Assembly: GCF_007565055.1 (NCBI RefSeq)
Contig: NC_044557.1
Coordinates: 140,434,493 to 140,498,492, forward strand
DNA from: Rhinopithecus roxellana
Lineage: Eukaryota; Chordata; Mammalia; Primates; Cercopithecidae
DNA: 64,000 nucleotides
Direction of reading: 5' to 3'
The notes below the pieces were generated by a model, which was given only the letters and a program-made list of their open reading frames with translations, had not been told where the DNA came from and did no database searches. Position 1 is the stretch's first letter, and each line of letters starts with the position of its first letter. The position numbers and the translations under genes were made by a program. Shown here piece after piece: positions 22,286 through 34,334 of this stretch.

Positions 22286-23770
22286 AAGATGGCAGAGAGA
22301 TCACATATACTCTCCTTCTTATTAAATCTCCACTGAATTGGCACAAATTTTAAATCCCTAAGAAAGCACAATTACATTGAGTAAACATCAGTATTGATGA
22401 GCTTTTCAAAGACAGGCAGTGGGTGACTAAGGCTCAGCGCTAGTCACCAGGCTGAACACATGCACGAAAGAAGGTGTCTCAGAGCCCGAAGTCTTTTTCC
22501 TCTGTAAAGCACAGCCAAGTTTCTAGGTCAGAGCCAAGTCAGTAAACACACACAACAGAATAGCTCATGACATTAAATGACAGTAGCACTGAAATCTTCA
22601 TTAATGAGTGAAAAACACCACAGACAAACTGGCAAAACAGACCCCAACACAGTCATCATTTTACTATTCTTACAGATTCTGACAGTGAGTTAAATATTTG
22701 GCGAGTGTTACCTTGTCTCTGCTCCACATTATCTGGGGCCTTAGCTGAAAAGATTCTAAATTTGAAGCTAACTCAATGACTGGGGTCACTCAAAAAATAA
22801 AAGGGATTCCGCAGTCAGGGGCTGGCATGATGCAAAGCCTCACTTACATGACTGATGGCTGATACCTGCTATCAACTGGGAGCTCAATTGTTACTGCAGG
22901 CTGGAACATCTATACATAGCCTCTCCTTGTGGTTACTCGGGCTTCCTCACAGCATGGTGGTGAAGCTCCAAGAATGAAAATCCCAAGAAGAAACAGACAG
23001 AAGTGGTACAACTTCTTATGACGTAGCCTAAGAAGCATATCTGCCAATAAGATTCAAGAGGAGGAATCACAGAATTCATTCTTAGTGAGACGATTTAAAA
23101 CCACATTATATGATGAATGGGAGATATTGCTACGGCTGTATTTATAAAATAAAGTCTGCTACAGGTAACTTATTGAAGAACTATGTAAAGATTAGCTGTC
23201 CATTTAAGTCTCCCTCTACTCCAGCCACACAGCAAAATCTGCCAGAAAAATGAAAGGAAGCTTGTTCTGTCCAGAAGCAAAAGGAGCATTCAAGTCAAAA
23301 TATTCAGCTCATTAACCTGGATCTCACACTCAGACCTCTCTTTGAGGAGAATAAATGATTGTGAGATCACATCTACACACTCAAAGTGGAAACCCATTCC
23401 AGAGAATGTAATAATCAACCTGAAACTCCATTCCTAAATATAGTTATCAGATATTTGGGGAAAATACAATACCATGAGGAGAGAAATCAAGATAAAAAGA
23501 GATGAGGACTGACTTAATAGAAAACTGGTAATTTAGAAAATGAAAGATAACTTGAAGAAAAAAAAGAAAATCTGAAATTTCATAGTCAAGTTAATACGGC
23601 ATACATTAAATAGAAATAAGATACAATGAACAAACTGTACTCCAAAACCAAGATGGAATAATTCAAAATTTTAAAATAAGTTATAAAAGTAACAAATATA
23701 AAAAATGATTTGAATAATAAGACATACATAGGTCTAAGATATTAAGGATGTTTTCTAAGGTCATACAGCT
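22286..23770 (+). repeat. Possible old L1/HAL1 5' portion with an embedded repeat (weak)
   Basis: It begins near an 'aagatggcagaga' motif like the 5' ends of old L1/HAL1 elements. It is A-rich and G-poor in the manner of an L1 sense strand after 23400. The part 22805-23165 ('cttcctcacagcatggtggt', 'gggagatattgctacggctg') looks like a separate ancient interspersed repeat. Neither family is firmly assigned. No intact frame. Confidence 0.35.
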
Positions 23771-23812
23771 AAAAACTCTAGTTGGTGAAGCAGATTTAAA
23801 TGCTAGTCTAAT

Positions 23813-24250
23813 GGAATCAACCCAAATGCCCATCAATGATAGACTAGATTAAGAAATTGTGGGGTATATACATCATGGAATACTATGCAGTCATAAAAAG
23901 AAATGAGATCATGTTCTTTGCAAGGACATGGATGAAGCTGGAAGCCATCATTCTCAGCAAACTAACACCGGAACAGAAAAACAAATACCACGGGTTCTCA
24001 CTCGTCACTGGGAGCTGCACAATGGTAACACATGGACACAGGGTGGGGGAACAAAACACACCAAGGCCTATCAGGGGTCGGGGGTTGGAGGGCATCAGGA
24101 TAAATAGGTAATGCATATGGGGCTTAATACCTAGGTGATGGGTTGATAGGTGCAGCAAACCACCATGACACAAGTTACCTGCGTAACAATCTTGCATGTT
24201 CTGCCTATGTATCCTGAAACCTCAAATAAAATGAAATTTAAAAAAAAAAA
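23813..24250 (+). mobile_element. Primate L1 3' end, 5'-truncated
   Basis: End of L1 ORF2 and 3' UTR: 'caacccaaatgcccatcaat', 'tactatgcagtcataaaaag', 'aaggacatggatgaagctgg', 'cactgggagctgcacaatgg', a G-rich stretch near 24073-24092, 'gtgcagcaaaccaccatgac', and an A tail at 24239-24250. The 84-codon frame in it is a fragment of ORF2 and 3' UTR. Confidence 0.92.
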
Positions 24251-26070
24251 CTCAAAAATAAGAATATAAGTCTAACTGTGCCCCTTTACCTACATACACT
24301 GGGATGAAATTTAAATCAAATTTATATATTGTGTATATTAGTGTTATATGTATACTTTACAACACATTAAAAGCATATGTACTACATACAAAAAATGCAG
24401 GAAATTCATGCTTTGTAAGATTTGCTGTATAATTTCACCATTTTAAATTATCTTTCCATTTTATAGGGCTACAACTTTGTTTTTCTTATGTATTACTAGT
24501 TTAAACTATGCATTAGTTTTCCTTTGTCATTTGTTAAGAATATAATCTTAATTCATATTTTTCCCACTGCAAAGTGAAATGATCTTTATAATAAGTTTCT
24601 GTATGACACTGTCCACAATTATACCATTGACAAATAACTATCAACACATAATGCTGAGCACTGAAGTTACTGTGAAGAATGCATATCGGAGAAGCTGTTT
24701 CAGAGCTTGTGCTATGCATTCTGACTTCTTTGTTCTTTTCATATTAAAATATAGTTCAAATTTTGAAATTGTTGTATTAAATTGTCCAATTCACTTTCTG
24801 AAAAGAAAATACTTTTTACAAACACTGAATATATACAAAATCTTTGGTGATTATCTTTTTATGTTTTGCTTCTCTTCTAGTTTTTGTGTTTTAAGAACAC
24901 TTATGTCTTAACTGAGATTATATTTATTAATTATAGAATGAAATAAGTTTTGAAGATGACTTTCTACTGTTTCATCTTATTTTCTCCCCATGTTGTATGT
25001 GGATTATTTGAGTCTTTCCCTTTAAGAAATCAGTGATTACTGACATTCCAGATATTTTTCATACATATATGCTTTTGAGACTTTTCTAGAAGCATTTCAA
25101 TATTGACAAGTTCCCCTTCTCAACTTATGGTGGACCCATTTTCAACCACAACCCTATTCTCTCACAACTGTTTGTAGATTAACATTAACATTCACATTTT
25201 GTTTATGTGACTTTAAAGTTCATAATCATTTTCACATTCATTCTCAGTTGATTTTCATACCAGTTATTTAAGATAAGCAGAACTGAGTATCTGTATTTAA
25301 GAAGTGAGTGAGAAGGTTAGAGATGTGAGATAAATTCTTCAAATTTGTGCTTTTAGTTGAACTCCAACATGATACGTGACTATAACATTATTCTCTATAT
25401 GAGCCAGTGTTCTTAGTTTCAGACAAGAGAAAGTATTTCACATTTATTTTTGAATAAAAAACAGGCTTAATAGGGAACATGACTTATTAATAGAATTGTT
25501 TGAAAGGTACAGAAACAGAATCTAGGCAGCATTGAGGCACCAAGTTAACTGCTGATTCCAGCTCAGTTAAAAAGCAACAAAATCCGAAATTGTCAACATG
25601 GCTGTTGGGGCCAGAGCCACATCACGTCTCAAGACCAAGGTCAGCATAGTGGATACTTGCCTTTCTCTCAGTGTAACTCAGCTCTGAACCAAAGCTTTGT
25701 TCCAACGGAAACTAAATCACCTTTGGATCCTAGCTTTGGGTGCTAAAATAAATACTGACCAAGACAATCTACACTACTGACCCTTGGATACTCCACACTT
25801 ACACACAGGTTTCTCCTCATTATTTAAATTCCCAAGGAACTGCAACAACAGCATGCTCCCACGTAAACAGCACAGTGAGACCTCAGACAAATGAAAGTGT
25901 GCTCATCGTTTCCATGAAAGGGAAGACCCAAAGTCATATCAATTATTACACTTAACTCTAGGTAATGTTAATTCTCTTCTTTTCCAGTTTCAATGCTATC
26001 TTTATTTTTTGTAAATTATAGACCAATTATAAAAGGTAACAACAAAAAAATCAGTATGAAATACTACAGA
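24251..26070. other. Unassigned low-copy sequence
   Basis: About 1.8 kb without a recognised repeat family. A 110-codon open frame (24579-24911) is rich in hydrophobic residues but shows no known domain, and AT-rich DNA of this size often contains such frames. Confidence 0.4.
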
Positions 26071-26071
26071 A

Positions 26072-26485
26072 ATGAAAAAGAATATGATTAATAATCAGTT
26101 ACTACTAAATATGATCATGCAAGAAGAATATGAGGAGCTATTACTGTTCTCATTTCTGCAACTGTTCACCAGGGTTTCATTAGTATTTATAATGTTATTC
26201 TCCCTGATCCAATCAATATTCCTTTTTCATTCTGCCTTCACCTCTGGGCCAGGCTCCCTCCCTTATGAGGTGATCCAGTCTATAGTCCTGAGGTCTGATC
26301 TCTCTGTGGACGTGTCTGCACAGGTTTCCTTGTTTTCTCCTAATTTGTGTTCCTTGTCAGAAGATGCTCAGGATTCCAGAGCTTCAATGTCCTTTCCTCA
26401 CTTTGTGGAAAGCATTGTATTTCACCTTGATCATCAGAATCTAGCACCCTGGCCATCATCTTGCCATTGGCTACAGTACCAGTGA
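26072..26485 (+). other. 137-codon open frame, unrecognised, probably not coding
   Basis: This is the longest open frame in the window outside recognised repeats. The predicted peptide has a hydrophobic stretch at about residues 23-55 (rich in Leu, Phe, Ile, Val), then a Ser/Pro-rich half with no motif that I recognise. The start context 'gaaatgaaa' has A at -3. It is one of two ATGs near the start of an AT-rich lead-in. No splice structure, upstream promoter or polyadenylation signal tied to it is evident. It could be a decayed piece of an old ERV-like repeat, since 26200-27300 is more GC-rich than its surroundings. I do not assign a function. Confidence 0.2.
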
Positions 26486-27985
26486 CATTCTGAAGTACAT
26501 GAGAAACAAAAACCCAGAACTGTGTCGCGAGCCCCTGGGCTGGCTATGAGATAGAAGTGGGACAAAGCTCCACTTGTCAACTGATGCCTACAAGTCACAA
26601 CACTGCCTGGAAGACCAGAATGGTGTTATGTGCCCTGAGCACCAGCGTCATCTCAGAGCCAGTGGTCACCACCCTCGAAATATCAGCAGGCACGCTGACT
26701 CTCATAAAAGGTTCTTGGTGTCTTTAGGAAAAGACAGCAGGAAAATCTATAGTAAAAACTAATGATGTTTTCACAAGAGTCTTTTTCAGAGGTATCCACA
26801 TTCCCCTTCACTCAATGGGATGGGTGGAGGCTATGTAATGACTCTGATGTGAGAATTGGGTGAGGGTTCATGACTTCCCAAGGTGACAACTCAGTGTTAA
26901 TTTTTTCTTTTTTTCCCATTATACCTAGAGTTTGTACAGTTAAAAAGAACCAGAATTCAATGAGCTTCCCATCTTTTGAGTTCTACAGACATTACGATCA
27001 ATTGGTCTAAAACAATGATTTACAAAGGTCTAATCATTTCGTTCGGCACCATAGCTGTTAACTCTTACAAATAATCCCACTTTGCCTGTTGCGCTGCTAC
27101 TACCTTCCTAAAGTCAGAGAGCTTGTCCCAATGGATCATCTCCTTCCTGCATCGCTGGTTTACAAAGGACAGTCACTGAAGTGCACTGAAGGATGCTAAA
27201 GTTCCTGACACCAGTGTATCTCTCAGTATCTGGTAGATGAGAACAACCTCTAGAGATAAGGTCTGTAGCAGAAGGGAGAGATAGCAATAAATGACTGTCA
27301 CACATAATAAATCTCTTCCAACATTTAACTTAGAGACTTCTCTAAGTGTTTACATGCCTCCTTTCACAATACTAAGGAATTTCTGGATCCTCCAAATCCT
27401 TTATCACAGTGTATCCCTGAGACTAAGTTTCAGTTAATCAACAGAGCAAACAATATGAAATGCCTTCTAGCTCCCTGAGCTAGGAATTTAAATCCCATAG
27501 GATCCAGAATCTCATGAACAAGTGGTCAGGGTGCAGCACTGAGACTAGACGCTAAAGAGGGTAGCAATTTATTCCATCGTTGTTTTATAAAATATAGGGC
27601 ATTAAATAATTTAACTTATGTCTTAACCCAGATGGAAGGTCCAAAGAGTCAATTGTATTTCTTTGTACAAACAATGAAAATATCCCTAATCCTAAGAAAT
27701 ATGGTTTGAGGCATAAAGAAAAATATGATACAGATTATGTCTGCTTATTTTTCCAAGCACTTCCAAATATTGCCTTTGAAATGAGAATCTGGGAGGAAAA
27801 TCCCAATAACCAAAACAATTGTGAAATACATTATCCCTCCATATATTTGTCTGTTAGCATGCACCAGTTAAGTCTGACAATTTTATAATTTTTATTTATT
27901 CAAAAATATTTTTATAGAAAAGCATTGAAATTGTAGACCTGAATGGGATACAAAAAGTCCACTCACTTATTCATTTTATTTTTAT
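26486..27985. other. Unassigned sequence, possibly ancient repeat
   Basis: 26200-27300 is richer in GC than its flanks and could be an ancient ERV-internal or similar remnant, but I recognise no consensus. Short frames at 26574-26762 and 27114-27305 (minus) have no known domain. Confidence 0.35.
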
Positions 27986-28261
27986 TTAACAAATGTTTAT
28001 TACAGGCCTACTACGCACCAAACAATATGTAAACTCATAATGATCTATGTAGTCCTTGTAGACACATTTGATAACCTAGTCAATGCACAAATAATATAAA
28101 ATTACAAATAAAAAAGTAAAAATTGATTAGAATACAGACTAATAAAAGGAAGCCCAACTGAAGAGATAGTCAAGAAAGCTTTCTCTGAGGAAATGTCATT
28201 TCATTTGAGAATTAAAAATTAGGATGAATAAGGTCATATTGATAGAATGAATAAGGTCATT
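27986..28261. repeat. Possible ancient interspersed repeat (weak)
   Basis: 'aacaaatgtttattacaggcctactacgc'-type sequence near 27990-28018, then 'gctttctctgaggaaatgtc', resembles a very common mammalian medium-reiteration repeat. Family not assigned. A 15-bp duplication 'aatgaataaggtcat' occurs at about 28224-28261. Confidence 0.35.
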
Positions 28262-28384
28262 GCAATATTATAGTGAAAAACTGAAAATGATTGAACTATC
28301 CATCAATAGGAACTGGTTAAATAAACTTACACATAAACGAATGATCTTTAACAGTTAAAAGGAATGGTGTAGAATGATAAACAC
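28262..28384 (+). mobile_element. Old L1 ORF2/3' region, part 1
   Basis: 'ctatccatcaataggaactg', 'gttaaataaacttacacata' and 'acagttaaaaggaatggtgt' follow the L1M ORF2 3' consensus. The sequence is interrupted by a MaLR LTR and appears to resume at 28761. Confidence 0.7.
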
Positions 28385-28760
28385 TGCTATTGTTTGAATA
28401 TGTCATAAATTCATGTCAGAAACTTAATCCCCAGTGCAACAGCATTGGGATGTGGAGCCTAGCAAGAGGTGATTAGATCATGAAATCTCTACCCTCATGA
28501 ACACATTAATGCTGTTATCACAGAGTAGATTTTTTATCATGATAGTGGACTTATTCTAAAAGTGAGGATAGCCCCCTCTTACTCCTGTTCTCTCTTGCCC
28601 TTCTGCCATGGGATGATGCAACACAAAGGCCCTCCACCAGATGCCAGCACCATACTCTTGGACTGCCCAGCCTGCAGAACTGTAAGCCAAATAAACTTCT
28701 ATTGTTTATAAATTACCCAGTCTCAGGTATTGTTTTAACAGCACAACATGAACTAAGACA
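28385..28760 (+). mobile_element. MaLR LTR (MST/MLT1-type)
   Basis: Starts tgctattg and ends aactaagaca. The blocks in order include 'acttaatccccagtgcaaca', 'gtgattagatcatgaaatct', 'gccatgggatgatgcaacac', 'ccagatgccagcaccatact', 'aactgtaagccaaataaact' (with aataaa) and 'aaattacccagtctcaggta'. No internal region, so this is a solo LTR, and it is nested in an L1. Confidence 0.88.
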
Positions 28761-28850
28761 AGTACTAATATGAAAAGTGTCTAAGACGTTGTCAAGAGAA
28801 GCAAGCAAGCAGCACAATAAATGTATTTCATTAGAACTCTATTTTACATG
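28761..28850 (+). mobile_element. Old L1 3' region, part 2
   Basis: Short continuation of the L1 after the LTR ('actaatatgaaaagtgtcta'). The end is indistinct. Weakly supported. Confidence 0.4.
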
Positions 28851-30014
28851 AGGATCTTTTCGTGTCTATCCTTCTTACACTTAAGTGCACTAACAAAGGA
28901 TTCAAATAATAATAGATTGCTCATAAAATTTTCCTATGTTAGTAAATGGGTGGAGAGGAAGGAGTGGAAAAGTAATTTTAACCTTTTTCTCTGTATCCTT
29001 AATTATTTTTAAAAATTGTTTTATTAATGACATGAAATAACTTTAAGAGAAAATGATAAAGCAGACTAGTGTTTTAAAGTTTTATTTCTACCATGACGTA
29101 TTCTTAATATTTCGATTCACATACTTAACCTCTTTATCAGCTTTAGAGATTTTTAACTTGTTAAAAGAATATGAAAATAACTTAGAAGAAATTGCTTTAT
29201 TATTAGCATGATTCTCCCACATTTTTTGCCCATGAAAATTATTCCCTGTGCATTGAGTGTGCACGTGGCTGTGCTTGAGAGCTCCACAGTCCATTTCTTT
29301 ATTTAATGTCAACTTTCAGCCCTGAACATGCCTAAGTAGTATAAAGTAATAGAAAATAAACCCTATGTGAAAAGCATTAGAAGTTACAAGATTTAGGACA
29401 TTCTTTTCACTGAGAAATTGGCATCCTAGGTAACTAGTGGCTTTTCAGTTTCTGAAATATATTTGGCTTACCTGGATTTCAGTTCAATAAGTTATACCTG
29501 CCTAATATCCTTCATTTTCCTTATTGCAGAAATTGGCTGCTCAATAATGAGGAACAGCTATGCACATGAAATTAAAGAAGTCATTACTTAGAGTAAATAG
29601 AACTAATAAAATTAATGGGAAAAGATTCTTTTAAATCTGCTAGTGAATTACTTGATATGCCAAACTCAATTTTAAAGCTTAGTGAAAGTGAATTTGAAGA
29701 GCTGATCAAAATCGGTTTGAAGTTGTTTAGCATAACTGAAAGGAGAACATGCTATTTAAGAACGTTCTTTAAAATTTGTTGGAAATTTAGATATAGTCGA
29801 AGAGTAACTCAGGGCTCCTTCATTTGTAGGCAATGGTAAACACTTTAGCTGGGAATAAGCACTTGTTTTCCAAGCCACTTTTGTTTTACAAAATGGGTGA
29901 AAAAGAAACTCCAGTCACTCACCCCTTTCTGTCCCTCATCTTACATCCTGGCCAACTCTAGTCACCCCAAGTCCACTACATGTAATTGTATGCCCTCCCT
30001 CCTCTTTATGTCAG
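28851..30014. other. Unassigned sequence
   Basis: No gene recognised. The 74-codon frame at 29615-29839 is the only one with a fairly ordinary amino-acid mix, but it has no motif that I know. 29900-30014 looks weakly L2-like ('cactcacccctttctgtccc'). Confidence 0.4.
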
Positions 30015-30463
30015 TGCCATAGACTGAATTGATCCCTTCCCCCAAATAAGTTAAAGTCCTAACTTCCCATACCTCATAATGTGATCTCATTTGGAAAGAG
30101 TCTTGACATAGATGTTCATTAAGGTGAGATTATTAGGTTGGACTGTAATAAGACTGCTCTCCTTATAAAAGGGAGAAATGTGGACACAGGAACACAAACA
30201 CACAGAGAAAAAACAATGTGAAGACACACAGGAAGAAGACTGCAGCGATGCATCTACAAGCCAAGGATCACCAAGTGTTGCCAGCAAGACAGGAGCTAGA
30301 AAAGGCAAGTAATGATTTCCCCCTAGATTTGCCAGAGGGAAGAGGACCCTGCTGACATCTTGATTTAGGGCTTCTAGCCTCCAGAACTGTGGGTCAGTAA
30401 ATTTCTGTTGTTTTAACCCACCTCATTGTTGGCACTTTAAGGCAGCCCTAACAAATTAAGACA
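30015..30463 (+). mobile_element. MaLR LTR, MLT1-type
   Basis: The collinear blocks are 'ccatagactgaattgatccc', 'ctcataatgtgatctcattt', 'ttataaaagggagaaatgtg', 'aatgtgaagacacacaggaa', 'ggcttctagcctccagaact', 'aaatttctgttgttttaacc' and 'gcagccctaacaaattaaga'. Diverged and solo. Confidence 0.85.
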
Positions 30464-32018
30464 TCCATATCCATGAGATGTTCCAGACACCTCAGTCTCA
30501 CCTAAGTCACTACCCTCTAATCCTCATGAGACTCTTCACATCCATTATTCTGCCCCTCTATTTACCCCTCCCAAGTGCTGGAAGACTCGAATCACTGTGC
30601 ACTGTGGACTTACTGGTCCACTGTCAGCAAAATCTCTTTACCCTGAATTTCTTTTCCATACATTGAGTTGATTTTCGTGATCTAACAGAAACCAAACTCT
30701 TCTGAGGACACTGCTTTCCTTACAATCCATCCAGTTTCCCTCCCACACCCATTGTACGTACCTTTGAGTGTGTAGTTGAATGGTAAAACCACCAAGCTCC
30801 TCATTGTCAGTCCCAGACTGTTTTCCCTCTTGCCTACCTAAAACTTCCATGAGGACTCTATGTCAATAGATTGTTATGTGACATGTACTGTCATGACTAC
30901 TCATTTCTGCTGTTACCCACTTATTCGTCAGTCAATCCATCACTTTTCTATGATTTGGCTCCTGACTCCCTGATAGCTATTTCATTTCTAAAATGAAGAA
31001 TATACATTCTCATGATCCTTCAATCAACATGGGCTCTCAGTTTCTTGAACTTCTCTATTCCAAAGGTATTTTATCAGTTTGTTTTTTTCAGTTTGTTTTC
31101 TGCAGTACACCAACTCATCAACCCATGAATCCTCCATCTTTACACTGTCTCTCACTCACATGTTGCCCCTCTCCTTATATTCAAAACAAATTTCCATGAG
31201 GGTAAACTTATAATCATTACCCAGCATGCAACCTCAATTCTCCTGCTTCTTTCTCACTGCCATATTCACTTGGAGAAAAAAACATAATTCTGATAAATTC
31301 CTACTCTTTGCCTACAGAGCCCGCACCTTTGCAGTTAAATGTGGCTGGAGAAAAACTAGAAACAATGCCTGTGGTTTTACTTTGAATTCAGGACAATTAA
31401 TTTCAAGGGGGCCCGTAATGCTTTTCTGCAAGCATAATATACTTATTAGTCCAATCACTCTTCCTGTATTCTGTATTACAGTTTCACACTTCTCTTATTT
31501 CTTCAAACCTTGATTATCTCTTTCCCCACCTTCCTTGTAAGCTGATAACCTTGATTTTTTTCATTGAGAATAATGAAGCGACCACAAGTAAAATTTCAAA
31601 GAATGCCACCACCACATATGCCCTCACTCCAAGTATCTGTAAATACATCCCTGCCATCTGTTTCTGGGAATCAACTATGTGACTTCTGCCTAAAGTCAGC
31701 CCCTTCAGGGGTAATTGATTCTATTTCTCATTGTTTGCTTAATACTCCAGAATTTCTCCCCTCTCTCAGGTATAACCACACATTTTTTCCTCTCTTCCAA
31801 ATCAGTCTTACAGGTACATCAACTTGATGATATTTTCTATTACAAAAACACAATAAAACAAAATGTTAAAAAGCTCTGAACTCCACTTCTTGCCAGTCAC
31901 TGTGCAATTTCTCTGTGCCCCTTTACAGAAAAATCCCCAAAAGAGTGTTCCATACTGTCTCCTCTTTCCAGTGTCTTCCCTCTCTTTCCATTCTCTTTTC
32001 ATTTCTCTGCAATCATTA
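30464..32018 (+). repeat. Probable L2 5'-proximal tract (diverged)
   Basis: CT-rich sequence that leads into the clearer L2 further on, in the same orientation. No intact frame. 30852-31074 is one copy of a local duplication whose other copy lies at 32323-32559. Family assignment of this part is inferred mainly from continuity. Confidence 0.4.
30852..31074 (+). repeat. Dispersed duplication, copy A
   Basis: Shares long exact blocks with 32323-32559. One 37-bp identical run begins 'gtactgtcatgactactcat' and ends in 'ctgttacccact'; another of about 27 bp begins 'gtcaatccatcacttttcta'. The similarity is far too high for two independent copies of an ancient repeat. Confidence 0.9.
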
Positions 32019-32312
32019 TGAATTGAATTGTGTCCTTCCACCAATCCATATGTTGAAGTCTTAACCCTAAGTATCTCAGAATGCAACCTTATTTGGAAAT
32101 ATGGCTGTTGAAGATGTAGTAAAGATGAGGTTATACTGGAGTAGAGTGGGTCCCTAATCCAATATGACTCTTGTTCTTATTAAAACTGGAAATCTGGAGA
32201 GAGACACATACACATACACACCTCAAGCACCTTGTCAAGATAAATGTATATAGATCAGGGTGCTGCTTCTACAAGTAACGGAATACCAAAGATTGCCAAA
32301 AAACCATTAGGA
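32019..32312 (+). mobile_element. MLT1-type LTR, 5' part
   Basis: 'tgaattgaattgtgtccttc', 'catatgttgaagtcttaacc', 'tatctcagaatgcaacctta' and 'gggtccctaatccaatatga' follow the MLT1 LTR. It runs to about 'ataccaaagattgccaaaaa' and is then broken by an inserted block. The 3' part resumes at about 32675. Confidence 0.85.
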
Positions 32313-32674
32313 TTTCCATTCAGGCTCTATGTCAATAAACTCCGTTACATGACACGTACTGTCATGACTACTCATTTCTGCTGTTACCCACTCATTCTTA
32401 GGTCAATCCATCACTTTTCTATGATTTGTCTTCCAATTCCCTGCTTTATATTTCTTCATTTCTAAAATGAAATCCTTTCACTTTAATATACATCCTCATG
32501 ATCCATCAATCAACTTGGGTTCTCAGTTTCTTGAACTTCACTATTCCAAAGATATTTTAACTTTGCCTTCATTTAACTTTTGTCTTTAACTTCTGTAGCA
32601 ACTCATGTGCATAATCGCCCTCTAGACCTAGTCATTACCAACAACATCCTTACCTTCTCTGTTACCTGATTTGC
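32313..32674 (+). repeat. Inserted L2-like block with duplication copy B
   Basis: About 360 bp splits the MLT1 LTR. Its first part (32323-32559) duplicates 30852-31074. Its last part ('cgccctctagacctagtcat', 'taccaacaacatccttacct') has the L2 character. It is bounded on both sides by collinear LTR sequence. Confidence 0.8.
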
Positions 32675-32832
32675 AGGAACAGATTCTTCCTCATAGCCCT
32701 TGAAAGGAACCAACCCTGCGAACACCTTGATTTCCCATTTCTCACCTCCAGAGTTGTGAGGCAATCAACTTCTGTTGTTTATGCCACTTAGTTTGTGTTT
32801 CTTGGCTAAAGCAGTCTTATCAAACCAATACA
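32675..32832 (+). mobile_element. MLT1-type LTR, 3' part
   Basis: 'aggaacagattcttcctcat', 'aaccaaccctgcgaacacct', 'acttctgttgtttatgccac' and a terminal 'ccaataca' complete the LTR begun at 32019. Confidence 0.82.
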
Positions 32833-33581
32833 CCAATCAAGCATTTACTCTCCCACTTAAGTGCAACTGGTCTTACCTATGTTCCTATGATCTTCACATT
32901 GCTAAAGCCTAGGTAAATTATCAGTCCAGATTTGTGCTGGATTGGTCATCATTTGACTGTCTTCATTTGACTTCTCAAGTACAACACTTGCCAAATTTTG
33001 CTTCTGCCACTCTGAGAGATCCCTCTCAGTCTACTTGGTTCTATTTCTCCACCCCTTAACTAAGGAGGGCTTTCAGGGCTGAATTTTTGGCCCTCTTCAT
33101 TACTTAAATGTACTCACCTATGATGTCACTGTAAATACCATCTATCTGCTGATACCTCTCAAATTTACACTCTCATCCTAAAACTCTTTCCTGAAATTTA
33201 GACTTTTACACCTAAGCTCTCCTTAAAATTCTACATTTGGATATTAACAAACATCTTAACCCTAACATGTTCAAAACGTAACCTGTGATCTTCTCTCATG
33301 ATTGTCCTCCCACAGTCTTTCCCCTCAGCTGATGACACTCTGTGCTGCCTGTTGTTTAGTCCAGAAACCTTGGTGAAATCTTCAACCCTTCTCTTTCTTT
33401 CACAAACCCTATGAAATCCTTCAGATGATCCAACTGCATCTAGTTACAAAATATATCCAGAATTGTCAACTTTCTCAACTTCCTCCATTACCACCCTCAT
33501 CTGAATCATAATGCCACATGACACTTCCCGTGAATTACTGCTGTAGTCTCCTGCATGTTCTTGGCATACATGACTGCCCTT
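32833..33581 (+). repeat. L2 LINE, ORF2 region
   Basis: Clear L2 ORF2-type blocks: 'ggctgaatttttggccctct', 'aaataccatctatctgctga', 'taaccctaacatgttcaaaa', 'tttagtccagaaaccttggt', 'ctgctgtagtctcctgcatg'. It is interrupted at 33582 by an antisense LTR and resumes at 33930. No functional frame. Confidence 0.75.
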
Positions 33582-33929
33582 TGTCTTAGTTCGTCTGTGT
33601 TGCTATCAAAAATACCACAGAATACATTATTTATATACAACAGAAATTTGTTTCAAATAATTCAGGAGGCTGACAAGTCTAAGATCAAGGTGCTGGCATC
33701 TGATTTCTGGTGAATGCCTGCTTGATGTGGCCTCACATGGAAGAAAGTAGAAGGGCAAAAGGGGCCAAACTCCCTCCATCAAGCCCTTTTATAACAGCAT
33801 TAATCTATTCGTGAGGGCAGAATCCTCATGACCTAAACACCTCCCAAAAGTCCTCACCTCCCAACACTGTTGCACTGGGGATTAAGTTTCCAACACATGA
33901 ATTCTGCGGGACAGATTAAGAGCACAGCA
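33582..33929 (-). mobile_element. MaLR LTR (MLT1A/MST-type), antisense
   Basis: The plus strand reads the LTR in reverse: 'tgtcttagttcgtctgtgtt' at its 3' end, 'aggctgacaagtctaagatc', 'tgatgtggcctcacatggaa', 'aatcctcatgacctaaacac', 'gggattaagtttccaacaca'. It is nested in the L2 and solo. Confidence 0.87.
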
Positions 33930-34330
33930 TCCTCTATGGTCTATTTGAAGCACAGCTGCTAAGATGTCCTTTGAAAACGTAAATCAGACGATGGCTCTCC
34001 TTTGATCAAAATCCTGCAGTGATTCCACACTTGCTTCATAGGAAAAGTCAAAGTCCTAAACATGTACACTAGGGCACTCAGCTTCCCATTAGTGTTCAAG
34101 TACATCACTTGACTCTTCTTTCCTGCCTTCTCCCCCAGCACAGGGCATTCTCGCTGCTCCACAAGTAAGACAGGCACTCAGTCACTTCAGGACCTTTGCA
34201 CTGACTGCTCCTTCACCCTATTCACCTTATAATTCCCTTATCCAAGAAATCTACTTGGCTATCTCTTTCACACAACTTTGCCCGAATGTCACTTTCGCAT
34301 AAAAGATTACTCAGAGCACTGCATTTAAAA
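33930..34330 (+). repeat. L2 LINE, 3' half
   Basis: It resumes the L2: 'aagatgtcctttgaaaacgt', 'atcaaaatcctgcagtgatt', 'acttcaggacctttgcactg', 'cccgaatgtcactttcgcat'. It is cut by an L1 insertion at about 34335 and continues at 34981. Confidence 0.8.
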
Positions 34331-34334
34331 TAGA

